Shown in pieces: positions 39,246 through 48,399 of a stretch of 64,000 nt of DNA. Source of the stretch: Coemansia sp. RSA 487 (lineage: Eukaryota; Kickxellomycota; Kickxellomycetes; Kickxellales; Kickxellaceae); assembly GCA_027577595.1 (NCBI GenBank), contig JANBRJ010000033.1:1-64000 (forward strand), given 5' to 3'. Each line of letters begins with the position of its first letter. Within the stretch, counting starts at the first letter, position 1. Below the pieces are notes generated by a model. That model was not told the DNA's origin. It did not search any database and saw nothing but the letters and a program-made list of their open reading frames with translations. The position numbers and the translations under genes are program-made.

Positions 39246-41186
39246 CTAATCAAATACATGCTCGATGCTGTTGAGGTTGTATGTAACAAACAAGTGCGCC
39301 AGCTGATCGGCATGGATATCGTCGTTTGCAGGCGTCGGTGACTGTGAATCCTTGCTACTAGCCTCACGCACAAAGCGCGCACCCTGGTTCAGCAGATTCT
39401 GCTTGCAGGCAGTGAGGGCTTCGTCTAGAACGCTTTGTTGCACGTCAAAGTCAATGCATCCGTCGATCTGGCTAACCAGCCACCGGTAGCTCTTGACAGG
39501 CGGGTAGATCCACCGCAGCGCATCAATATCATCGGTTGCCATATGTCCACCGGGCATTCGTTTCAATAAACCAGCAATGGAACTGGTGGACCGTGCAGTC
39601 GTTTCACTGGGCTCGCCAGTTATATCAGCAGCAGCAGTACCACCGCCAAGCGCAGCCGTTGTTACATCCACAAAAGATGAAGATGCCCCTGTCGACGAGA
39701 GGCGATCAGAGTCGCCACCCTGCTGCTGCCGCTGCTGCTGCTGCCGCTGCTGCTGCTGCTGCTGCTGCTGCATATCGACAGTAATAGAAGCTTGCGCAAC
39801 AAGTGTAACGAGCTCCTCAGGATCAGTGATCCTTAGCCGCAAGCACAGCTGCACCCACCGTGCCACAGCTGCACCATCGTCCTTAGACACCTTGTAGCTG
39901 GAGATGTTGGCGCGGATAAAGGACTGCGCCTTGTAAACGAGACGCTGCTGTGTGTCGCGCAATATCTGGTCGACGACGGCGTAGAATGCGTCCAGCTCGC
40001 TGTCGACCGGGGCATAGCTTATGCTTTTGCGCGACGACACAACCGATGAAGAGTCATCGTTGTCGGAGTCCGATACTTCCGAATTGCCTGGGTTGTGGTA
40101 CGTCAGGAGCGTCAGGCTGAGCCCGGCAAGGACAGCCACGTCGGATTCGTGGATGACGATGGGCCGCACGTGTTCGTGGAATATAGTCATCAGCGAATCC
40201 AAGTACGCACGCAGTGCAGGCGACATCGCAAAAGACGAGCCAGCGACGGTATCTGCGGAGCCGCTGAAAAAATCATAGTAGATGCGGTACTCGTCGGCAC
40301 ACACATTCATCATAAAGGCGCACCAATCGCGCAACGAATCAACATGCACACTAGGGAGGGTACTGTCTGACGCTTGCTCATGTTCTCTGGCGATTGCCTT
40401 GAGCCGGTCGTCGATGTACGGGCGCAGCCAGGCGCGCCGGGCATGGAAATAGGCGTTCTGCACGTCCAAGAGAACTTGCTGCTCAGTGCTTCCAGCTTCT
40501 GCTACGCCGGCCCTCTCGTGTAGCGCGCGAAGCAGCGGAGCCAGGTGCGTGGCTGACGCCCTGAACCTGACGTACAATGCCGCTGATCTGCTGCTACTGC
40601 CGACGGATGGGTTCTTTTCGAATGCGTGGCCAATGTCAGCGCCCAGTTGCTTGAACACGCGCAAAGCGTGCATTTTGATCAGTGAAAGCGCACGCATGCG
40701 GCATTGGGCAAAGCGCATCAGGAACAGCTCACTGTCTCTGGCAGTCGCCGAATGCGCGTTGATAAAGGCAATGGCCTCCTCCGTGCGAGTGAGCGAAGGA
40801 AGAAACTCGGGGTCCAAGCACACGCGGTCGCCTGGCGAGTTAAGCAGCTGCGATATGCGACCCAATGTGTTGTACACAGATAGGTGGGCTTGCACCTGGC
40901 TAGTCGTCAGCATCAGTTGGTCGCGCCGGACGCCTAGATCGGCGCATGCCTGCTGGACACTCTGCGTTTGCTCGCATGCTGCCTGGTACCCCGATTCCAT
41001 CCGCGCTAGCTGCCCCTCGATGTCGCCGATCGTGCACAGCATCGACGAGCACTGGGACGCGCGTTGGCGCAGGAGTTCGGCGTACGCGTGTGCCTCCTGG
41101 TCCTGTCCCTCCGCTAGCCGGTCCTCCTCGCGTCCGTACCACTCGAGGAACTGCGCTATTGTTTCGATTGGCTCGGCCGCTTGCAT
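39246..41186 (-). CDS. COG3: Conserved oligomeric Golgi complex subunit 3
   Basis: 646 residues. The N-terminal half is the Sec34/COG3 domain. It opens with IAQFLEWYGREEDRLAEGQDQEAHAYAELL, then a coiled coil, YNTLGRISQLLNSPGDRVCLDPEFLPSLTRTEEAIAFINAH and LFLMRFAQCRMRALSLIKMHALRVFKQLG, all typical of COG3. A Gln run encoded by CAG repeats (39720-39770) interrupts the C-terminal half. WIYPPVKSYRWLVSQIDGCIDFDVQQSVLDEALTAC matches the later conserved block. The protein stops soon after this block, roughly 180 residues short of animal COG3, so the end is either truncated or carried by an exon I cannot place. COG3 is in lobe A of the COG tether for retrograde transport within the Golgi. Confidence 0.85.
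   Translation of the reverse strand: MQAAEPIETIAQFLEWYGREEDRLAEGQDQEAHAYAELLRQRASQCSSMLCTIGDIEGQLARMESGYQAACEQTQSVQQACADLGVRRDQLMLTTSQVQAHLSVYNTLGRISQLLNSPGDRVCLDPEFLPSLTRTEEAIAFINAHSATARDSELFLMRFAQCRMRALSLIKMHALRVFKQLGADIGHAFEKNPSVGSSSRSAALYVRFRASATHLAPLLRALHERAGVAEAGSTEQQVLLDVQNAYFHARRAWLRPYIDDRLKAIAREHEQASDSTLPSVHVDSLRDWCAFMMNVCADEYRIYYDFFSGSADTVAGSSFAMSPALRAYLDSLMTIFHEHVRPIVIHESDVAVLAGLSLTLLTYHNPGNSEVSDSDNDDSSSVVSSRKSISYAPVDSELDAFYAVVDQILRDTQQRLVYKAQSFIRANISSYKVSKDDGAAVARWVQLCLRLRITDPEELVTLVAQASITVDMQQQQQQQQRQQQQRQQQGGDSDRLSSTGASSSFVDVTTAALGGGTAAADITGEPSETTARSTSSIAGLLKRMPGGHMATDDIDALRWIYPPVKSYRWLVSQIDGCIDFDVQQSVLDEALTACKQNLLNQGARFVREASSKDSQSPTPANDDIHADQLAHLFVTYNLNSIEHVFD
39717..39772 (-). 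repeat. CAG-rich poly-Gln run in COG3
   Basis: Imperfect CAG/CGG repeats giving a Gln/Arg-rich run near residue 495. Such a run is not expected in COG3 of other fungi and probably lies in a surface loop. Confidence 0.8.
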
Positions 41187-41495
41187 TGGGATGTAAATGG
41201 TTTTGTATGGAGTACAGGATAATTAGCAGATTGAAGCATTCAGAACGGCAGTAAAGGAGAAAAAGGAGAAAGCAAAAGCTGCTGCGAATAGACGACAAGA
41301 AAAAAAAGGGAAACTGCAAAAAGAGAAAGCTGTATGCTGGATTGGTCACGTGGAAAATTCATGGATAATATTATATTGCCATGAAGAAAGCCAAGCTCAA
41401 GTCTTTTTGCCCAGCCTGCCCTTTAGGCTTGACTTTACGGGTCTCGATCATTCTAAGCCAGCAAAATGTATATTCTGATAAAGAAAAAAGTTGAT
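41187..41495. other. Spacer with COG3 promoter
   Basis: About 310 bases, A-rich; no gene seen. Confidence 0.45.
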
Positions 41496-43742
41496 CTAGG
41501 TCGTACGGAAGGCAGATGCAGTGTCGTGCTGGACCATCCTGCGGCGGTGGCGGCGTTCGAGAAGCGGCAGCGTCAGCCCCAGCACGCCAGCGACGAGTGA
41601 AAGCACACCGCTGATAGCAGTCAGCCACGCCGTGGACCGGTGGTGGTCGGCCAAGTCCAGGAACCTGGCGGCAGCAGGAACCGACACAAGAATCGCCGGC
41701 ATCGTAACGACCACCACCAGGCCGATAGTCGAAGCCAGCCTGGGAACACCAAACATCTGGGCCACAACAGCTGGCAGCACTGCAGCCAGGGCACCGGAGC
41801 ACAGGCCAAACAGCACGGCGTATATGAACATCGGTGCAGGCGACGATGCAGGCGCCCAGAGAACCAGCGTGAACGCCCCCATCAAGAGCTCGCTCAGCCC
41901 TAGTCCTGCAACATATCCGGTTCGGTCCGCGCACAGCCCGCCACCGATCGCGCCAACAAGCAGCGAGGCGCCCAGCGCATAGATGACGTTGGATGCATCG
42001 TCGTGGCGGAGCCCGTTGGCTCGCGCAAAGGCCGGCAGGCACAGAAACTGCGCGAACCGTGACGCAGCCGCAAACAGCGCCATGGCCATCAGCGCCCAGA
42101 CACGCGCATCCATGAGACGGGAGCGCCACCGAACAGGGACCATCGACCCGCTGTTAGCTTCGATACGTTTGCGCAATCCCAGCGACGCCGCCAACCCCAG
42201 CACAAGCACCACGAGTGCGTGCAATTGCAAACTGGCGGCCATCCCGTGCGTGCGCAGCAATGCACGGTATGCGGGTGTCAGAACGAGCAAGCCTAGGGCG
42301 CCGCCAGAGACCGCCACTCCTGTGGCCAACGCCCGGTGTCTGTCAAACCATAGAGGCGCTACGCTGTATGCAGGAACGAGGACAAATGCAATGCCTGTGC
42401 CGCACACGAGGCCCTGCGTGACGCACAGGCCCTGCAGCTTCTCGATAAACGACGACGAGAACAGACCGATCGCCATTATCAGCGTCCCAGCCATTGCCGT
42501 CACCCTGTATCCGACGATATCGGCCGCCAGCCCGGCCGGCAAGCTGAACCCGGCAGCGCTGGCACCCATAAGCCCACCTATCAGCGCACTAAGCACGGCT
42601 ACGTGCCAGCTGGCAACCCGTCCGGTCGGCTGGAGGTCGTCAGTGCCAGCATGTACGTCAACTAGCGTGGCTGCGTCACCCTGCAGGGGCGGCGGTAGCT
42701 GGCCTTTGGGCGTGGCCGTTTGGACGGTTGCCGCCAGGTAATACTCTTGGTACACCGAGTAGCTGAGCAGCGTGGACAGCGATACCAGACACGCCACGAA
42801 TGCGCAGCCCAGCACGCGCCATCCGTACAGCGAATCGGGCTGGTGGTACTCCCATTCGACAGACGTGCGGCGACGGCGCCTTTTCATTCCTGCGCAGGGC
42901 TGGTCGATGTCATTTTTGTCGCTGTTGTCCAAGTCGACCTCGTACAGAGTGCTGCCCCGCGACGAGATTGGGTAGATGGGCGCATCACGCGCCACGCGCT
43001 CCTCTTCTCTGAGAGTCGCCGGTGGCCGTGCAATCCACGCATCGCCAAACAGCGTGCCCATCCCTCCTCCTCCTCCCTGGTCATCTGTGGTTTTGCTTTG
43101 GAACTGCTCGTCGGGACGCCCTTCGGATCCGTCTGGCTGTTTATTCCTCATCGTTGTGTTGTTGGTAGCATCGCTGCGTGTCTTCTGGTGCGATGGGCGC
43201 CAGGCGCTGGACAGCGAGGGGGATGGTGACATCATCGATCTGAACGACATTTGGTGCATCAGCTTCCGTGGTGTCTTGAGCATCCGCTGTGACGGCGACT
43301 GCTGTCGCTCAGGAGACAGAACCGGCTCCGCATTGCAAACTTCTTCCTTTGCATCAGCTCTTGGTGTTGTATTCCTGGATCGGCTTTGTGTCAGGCGTCC
43401 GATGGTTGTGGATTTGCTGCGGTACGTCGGTGGATGCGATGGTGACACAGGAAGCACCATTTCAGTATCCTGTGGCACCTCTTGTCCTAATGGCTCTGGT
43501 TCTGTTGGTGATGTTGGTGCGTTGGATATCCCGACTTTATTCTTGGTGCTGGAACTGCTGGGTGAAATTGTATCAGCCTTTTCATCCTCCGCTTTCTCCT
43601 CCTCCTCCTCCTCCTCCTCCTTCTCCTCCTCAGAGCTGCTGCTTGGCTGGTTCAGCCATTGGCGATACTTTTCCAGCGCAGAGCGCGATCCTTCGGCTGG
43701 TGTTCTACCTTTTGAATGCAAACGCTTTTTCTTCGACTCCAT
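41496..43742 (-). CDS. MFS monocarboxylate-porter-type protein with long N-terminal region
   Basis: 748 residues. The first 300 residues are cytosolic and disordered: Ser-rich, a Glu run (EEEKEEEEEEEEKAEDE, about 38-55) and many Ser-Pro/Thr-Pro sites. A basic patch (KRRRRRTSVEWEY) then leads to TM1 at about 308 (YGWRVLGCAFVACLVSLSTLLSY). Twelve helices follow. TM1 and TM2 are split by an extracellular-looking loop of about 45 residues. The middle has FVLVPAYSVAPLWFDRHRALATGVAVSGGALGLLVL, the hallmark of the monocarboxylate porter (MCT/Mch) family. The second half has SNVIYALGASLLVGAIGGGLCADRTGY. Fungal Mch proteins have mostly unknown substrates. The phospho-rich N-terminus suggests regulation by kinases; this is inferred. 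Confidence 0.82.
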   Translation of the reverse strand: MESKKKRLHSKGRTPAEGSRSALEKYRQWLNQPSSSSEEEKEEEEEEEEKAEDEKADTISPSSSSTKNKVGISNAPTSPTEPEPLGQEVPQDTEMVLPVSPSHPPTYRSKSTTIGRLTQSRSRNTTPRADAKEEVCNAEPVLSPERQQSPSQRMLKTPRKLMHQMSFRSMMSPSPSLSSAWRPSHQKTRSDATNNTTMRNKQPDGSEGRPDEQFQSKTTDDQGGGGGMGTLFGDAWIARPPATLREEERVARDAPIYPISSRGSTLYEVDLDNSDKNDIDQPCAGMKRRRRRTSVEWEYHQPDSLYGWRVLGCAFVACLVSLSTLLSYSVYQEYYLAATVQTATPKGQLPPPLQGDAATLVDVHAGTDDLQPTGRVASWHVAVLSALIGGLMGASAAGFSLPAGLAADIVGYRVTAMAGTLIMAIGLFSSSFIEKLQGLCVTQGLVCGTGIAFVLVPAYSVAPLWFDRHRALATGVAVSGGALGLLVLTPAYRALLRTHGMAASLQLHALVVLVLGLAASLGLRKRIEANSGSMVPVRWRSRLMDARVWALMAMALFAAASRFAQFLCLPAFARANGLRHDDASNVIYALGASLLVGAIGGGLCADRTGYVAGLGLSELLMGAFTLVLWAPASSPAPMFIYAVLFGLCSGALAAVLPAVVAQMFGVPRLASTIGLVVVVTMPAILVSVPAAARFLDLADHHRSTAWLTAISGVLSLVAGVLGLTLPLLERRHRRRMVQHDTASAFRTT

Positions 43743-44009
43743 TCCCCTCGGACCCTTTTATAATATGCTTCTTTCCTTGTTGTTTTCTGGGCTGAAGTAA
43801 ATACGGTAGTAAACTGTTTTTATAAAAAGAGAAATTCGGGACATACAAAATATATATCTGTAATGACTAGCCAGAGTTTATCTTATATGCGGAATGGCAA
43901 TGTTACACCAAAGCCCTACATCAACGTTCTGGCTCACAAATAAACAGACGCCATATTATTCAGAGCTAGTATTTTTTTAACGAGGACCCAATTGAAAAAG
44001 ATGTATTTT

Positions 44010-45687
44010 TCAGGCTAGCCATTGCTTCAGCTGCTCGATCTGCGCCAACACGGTCTTGCGGCTAGTTCCGCCAACAGAGCACCTGTTATCGACGCTCTTC
44101 TCGAAGTCCCATACGCCCAGAACATCGTCCTCAAAGGACTCATGGAGTATCTTGAGATCCGATACAGAGAGATCGCTGATCTGGCATCCGCGATCCTCGG
44201 CCATCTTGACAGCTGCGCCCGAGATGTGGTGCGTTAGGCGGAACGGCACGCCCTTGCGCACAAGGTATTCGGCCAGATCCGTAGCCAGCATGTCGCCCGT
44301 CAGGCTCTCTCGCATCCTGTTGGTGCGGATCTACTGAACTCAAAAATGGCCATCGCAATGTGGAACGATTAGTATATCAAATTTTCTTGCAAAAAGGACA
44401 TTCTCGTGAACGAAAAGTGGCACAAGAGGAGGGTCTGCTTTTGGTTCGTGTCAGTTAATAAAGGCAAAGTGTATCCATGTCGTGCCATTTTGGTAAAATA
44501 GCACGAATCATAAAGACTAATCATAAACAATCATCATCCACGGGAAAGCAAAAACCTCTCTCTTTCTCTCTCTCCCCTTCACACGCATCTTTGGATAGAA
44601 ATAACATCTTTCCCATAAAACTTACCTTGAGAGTAGCAATGACAGCAGTGGTGATCTGTAGCGACCCACTCAGAGTATCAACCGCATCAAACATGGGCTC
44701 CTTGTCCTCCTGCATATCCTTGTTATAGGTGCTTGGAAGACCCTTATATGTCATCATGAACCCCGACATCGCGCCAAAGACGCGGCCGCACTTGCCACGC
44801 AGCAGCTCCAGAGAATCCGGGTTCTTCTTTTGCGGCATCAGGCTGCTTCCGGTGCTGTACGCGTCGGCCAGCTGCACAAAGCCGAATTCCGCCGACGAGT
44901 AGATGATCAGATCCTCGGCAAGTCTGCTGATGTGCAGCATCACCATGGAGCAATGGAACAGGAACTCTGCCACAAAGTCGCGATCCGATGTACCGTACAG
45001 CGAGTTAGGGGCCACCGACGAGAACCCGAGCTCGCGAGCCAGGGCGTGGCGGTCCACTTGGAACGGGTTGCCTGCAAGCGCTCCGGAGCCCAGAGGTAGC
45101 TGGGAGACGCGCGGTAGGAACTGCTCTAACCGCATTGCGTCCTGCTGGAACCAGAACGCATAGCTCAGCAACAAATGCGACCACCGGATCGGCTGTGCGC
45201 GCTGCAAGTGCGTGTATCCTGGCATCAGCGCATCGATATCAGTGTCGGCTCTGTGCACCAGCGCGCTAACGAGGTCGCGCAAGAACCTCACGGTCTTGTG
45301 TACCTCTTCGGTAAGCCATAGTCGCATATCAGTGGCCACTTGGTCGTTGCGCGACCTTCCGGTGTGAAGTTTGCCTGCCACAGACCCGACGAGCTCGCCC
45401 AGCCGCCGCTCGTTGGCCGTATGGATGTCTTCGTCTCCCGGCTTCAGCTCAAACACACCGGTTGCCCATTCCTCTTTGACGGCAAGGAGCCCGCGGTCCA
45501 GCGTCGCTTGCTCCTCGGCCGTCAGGATGCCCTGCCTGCTGAGTTCGCGCGCATATGCTTGCGACCCCTGAATATCGGCAGCATACATGCGCCGGTCGAA
45601 GTGGATCGACTCGTTGAAGGCCTCCATCAGCGGATCGGTGGCGCCAGAGAACCGCCCGCCCCAGAGCTTCTTTGGTTCAGATGCCAT
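44010..45687 (-). CDS. ARG4: Argininosuccinate lyase, two exons
   Basis: Exons 45687-44626 (354 codons) and 44330-44010, phase 0, giving 460 residues, the usual length. It splits argininosuccinate into arginine and fumarate, the last step of arginine synthesis. Visible marks are: KLWGGRFSG at the start, HTGRSRNDQ (about 108-116), [10 protein letters not shown] with the catalytic His (about 160), and [13 protein letters not shown]. The fumarase/aspartase signature [12 protein letters not shown] with the catalytic Ser is at about 280-291. Exon 2 supplies [26 protein letters not shown] and the C-terminal helices. The enzyme is a homotetramer with active sites built from three chains. All expected residues are present. 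Confidence 0.95.
44331..44625 (-). other. Intron of ARG4
   Basis: 295 bases, donor GTAAGT after TLK, acceptor CAGTAG before IRTN. It is longer than the ATPase intron and lies between the Ser-loop region and the C-terminal domain. Confidence 0.88.
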
Positions 45688-45933
45688 TTTGTATAAGGTA
45701 GTGTTTTATCTTGTGAAGTATTTTGAAGAATTATAAAGAAAACAAAACGCTGTATGAAAAAAGTGTGTGTGATTAGAGAAAGGGAGAGAGAGAGGGAGCG
45801 AGAGATGAGCTTCAAAAGTTTTCAGTTTTGCATTTTGATGGCTGAAAAATTTTTTGCTGTATGCAGTTTCTCCCTCTCCCCTCTTCCAGACTTTCAAACC
45901 CGAAAAAAGTAGTTTGTGAGTCACACCCGTTGG

Positions 45934-48399
45934 CTATGGATCTGGTGGGTGGTTGCGCCGGAACCAAGGGAATCGGATCGACAGCGGCGCACGCGCACCC
46001 CTAGTACTACTACTACTTTGGTTGGATTCGGCTCGCAGCCCAACAGCGTCCAGCGACGGGTGGTGGCTGTCCTCCAAAGGATCCTGGTCCACAGCAGCCC
46101 TACCGTGGTCTGCAGGCAGCGGCGGCGCTGAGGACGGTGGGAGGGGCCAGTCGACGCGCGACAGCGTTGACACGAAGGACCGCGAGCGGCGGATAGAGAT
46201 GCCACACAGATCGCGCTCGATCGACGCCAAGTCGTCGGGAGCCATACGCGTGCCTGCGACGCCTACGGCTGCGTGGTCTGCCGTGCTGCTATACATGGCC
46301 TCGCCATTGTCGCTGCTGCTGTTTCCGCGCCGCGGGCGGAGCACAACGTGCCCGGCAGATCGCCCGTCTCGGGACGCCATGCGCCGGTGCACGAGCGACG
46401 AGGACGATGCAGTCGAGGAGGCAGACACCGGCGGCTGCAGCTGCAGCTGCTGTGGTTGTGGCTGCTGCTGTGGCTGCTGCTGGAGCGGCTGCTCGGGTTG
46501 CTCTGACTCGGGAGACGGCGAGCGTGCCAGGTGGAACACCTCCTGCCGTGCCACCATGCGCACCGACCTTGGAAGCGACAGCACCGAGGCCTGTGACGCC
46601 GTGCGCGCCCGCGAGCTGTGCTTTGGCTTCTGCTGCACTGGCTGCGGGTTCTGTGCGCGTGCCAATGCACAGAGCCAGTACTCGTGGTCCGCTGCCCCTT
46701 GCGCGCAAAACACATGCACTTGACCTTTGGCGGCTCCGCACTTGATGATGAGCGGCACGCTGGATGCGCCTAGCTGCTTGTGCGACGCCGCAACGGTGCC
46801 CAGCAGCGAGGCGTCCGATATTCCGGTGGACGACGGCGCTGCTATCGACAGCGACGATGTCGATGACAGCGTGCCGGTGCTGACGCTGCTTGTATCGCTT
46901 AGTGGCGGCCCACCCACCACCACCCGGAACCCTCTGGACAGGTCGATTGCAAGCATGGGTTTGGGTCGCGCTGCTGCTGCTACTAGTGCAGCCGTCGCCG
47001 AAACCTGAGGCTGCTTCTTGAAGCACACAAGCACCGATCCGTGAAGCTCCACCCAAAACGCCTTCCATGCCGTTGCGATGCCTGTGCCCTGCAAATAGTG
47101 CAGCCGGCCCTCAGCGTCGGCAGCCGCCGAAATCATCGAGAGTTTGCGCTCCAGGGCGGACGAGCCGCTGCTTCCACGGCTCTTCTGCTGCGACGGCTGC
47201 ATCAAGCGTAGCAGCGACTCCTCAGGCTCTGCCTTCCTGGGCTCGATAACAGTGCTGCTGGTGGCCACGGTGGTTGACGACGCGTTGGCTGTGCGCCTAA
47301 CCTTGCTTCGGTTGCTTGTGCAGACAAAGGCGCGTGCGTCTTGCAGCTCCACCACATCGTCCGCCGCCAGCCCGTACGCCGACAGCAGCGCCATTGCGTC
47401 TAGCCACTGCGCGCGCTCAGGCCAGTACAGCCCGTACTGGTCTCGCGCCATCCCGGCGGCCCCGTTGCTGCTGCTAGCACTATTAAACGTCGCCTCGCCG
47501 CTGCCGTTGCTACCGTCGCGCCGCTTGCTCTTCCCACTTCCGTCCTTGCTATTATCTGCTGGGCAATGGCTGCTTGGAAGCTGCTCGCGCTCCATGATCC
47601 GGCGCCATACGTTGAACTTGAGCATGCAAATGTCCCGCGCCTGGCCCACCGATACACCAGGAGGAAACACAACTTGCCGCCACGCATCATCCACAGGGTA
47701 GTGCACGTGCACTGTTACCGATGCCTTTGTTGCTCCAGTGCCAGAAGGCAGCTTGCTCAGATTGCTGACCTTGGGTATCGTTGCATCCAAATTGAACGGC
47801 GTGATGGCGGATTCGCCGGCCACCGGCGGCTTCACGCTCTTTCCCTTGGCGCTGCCTCTTGTGCGGCCGTTGGAAAACCACCCAGCCGTAACTGACCGCC
47901 CACTGCTGGCTCCCGTAGACGATGCCACCGACGGCGCTACCCCCGACTTGCTGCGCATCGCTGCCGGGCGCTGGTACACCGGCAAATGATCCATCGATCC
48001 CGAATCGCTGTCTCCATCCAACGGTTCCTGAAATATCGTACTTGTCAACACTCCTCGGTGCACTATGGCTCCGTGCGTTCCGTTGATGGTCTTGACTGAC
48101 GGCTCGTGTGTCTGCCATATCCCTGCTCCATGCATCGTCCTTGGCTTGTTGGACGTATTTTCTCTGTAGCTCCTATCGTTTTCCATTGTACACGTTGCTT
48201 CCTCTTCTCCCTCTTCTTCCTCTTCTTCCGCTTCTTCAGGCGACGTTGGGGCTATATTACCGTTATTGGAGTAGCCGTTGCTGGTCTGTTGAGCTGTGGT
48301 AGTGGTGGCGGTGGTGGTGGTGGTGATGTTGGGCAGTGCGCGGATGTTTATGACAGCAAAGCTTTTGGAGCTCTGCAGTTTCGACTGCTTCTTGTTCAT
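45934..48399 (-). CDS. PH-domain protein with ubiquitin-like (RA-type) region
   Basis: 821 residues. The N-terminal third is disordered, with Thr and Glu runs. About residues 225-370 look like a ubiquitin-fold or Ras-association region: ASVTVHVHYPVDDAWRQVVFPPGVSVGQARDICMLKF, then after a Ser/Gly-rich insert YGLYWPERAQWLDAMALLSAYGLAADDVVELQD. A PH domain follows at about 430-600: GRLHYLQGTGIATAWKAFWVELHGSVLVCFKKQ, a long insert, SVPLIIKCGAAKGQVHVFCAQGAADHEYWLCALARA with the C-terminal Trp. The tail is Pro/Gln/Ser-rich. The RA-PH order recalls adaptor proteins of the MRL/Grb7 type that link small GTPases to membranes and actin. That comparison is tentative and no direct orthologue is recognised. 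Confidence 0.7.
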   Translation of the reverse strand: MNKKQSKLQSSKSFAVINIRALPNITTTTTATTTTAQQTSNGYSNNGNIAPTSPEEAEEEEEEGEEEATCTMENDRSYRENTSNKPRTMHGAGIWQTHEPSVKTINGTHGAIVHRGVLTSTIFQEPLDGDSDSGSMDHLPVYQRPAAMRSKSGVAPSVASSTGASSGRSVTAGWFSNGRTRGSAKGKSVKPPVAGESAITPFNLDATIPKVSNLSKLPSGTGATKASVTVHVHYPVDDAWRQVVFPPGVSVGQARDICMLKFNVWRRIMEREQLPSSHCPADNSKDGSGKSKRRDGSNGSGEATFNSASSSNGAAGMARDQYGLYWPERAQWLDAMALLSAYGLAADDVVELQDARAFVCTSNRSKVRRTANASSTTVATSSTVIEPRKAEPEESLLRLMQPSQQKSRGSSGSSALERKLSMISAAADAEGRLHYLQGTGIATAWKAFWVELHGSVLVCFKKQPQVSATAALVAAAARPKPMLAIDLSRGFRVVVGGPPLSDTSSVSTGTLSSTSSLSIAAPSSTGISDASLLGTVAASHKQLGASSVPLIIKCGAAKGQVHVFCAQGAADHEYWLCALARAQNPQPVQQKPKHSSRARTASQASVLSLPRSVRMVARQEVFHLARSPSPESEQPEQPLQQQPQQQPQPQQLQLQPPVSASSTASSSSLVHRRMASRDGRSAGHVVLRPRRGNSSSDNGEAMYSSTADHAAVGVAGTRMAPDDLASIERDLCGISIRRSRSFVSTLSRVDWPLPPSSAPPLPADHGRAAVDQDPLEDSHHPSLDAVGLRAESNQSSSSTRGARAPLSIRFPWFRRNHPPDP

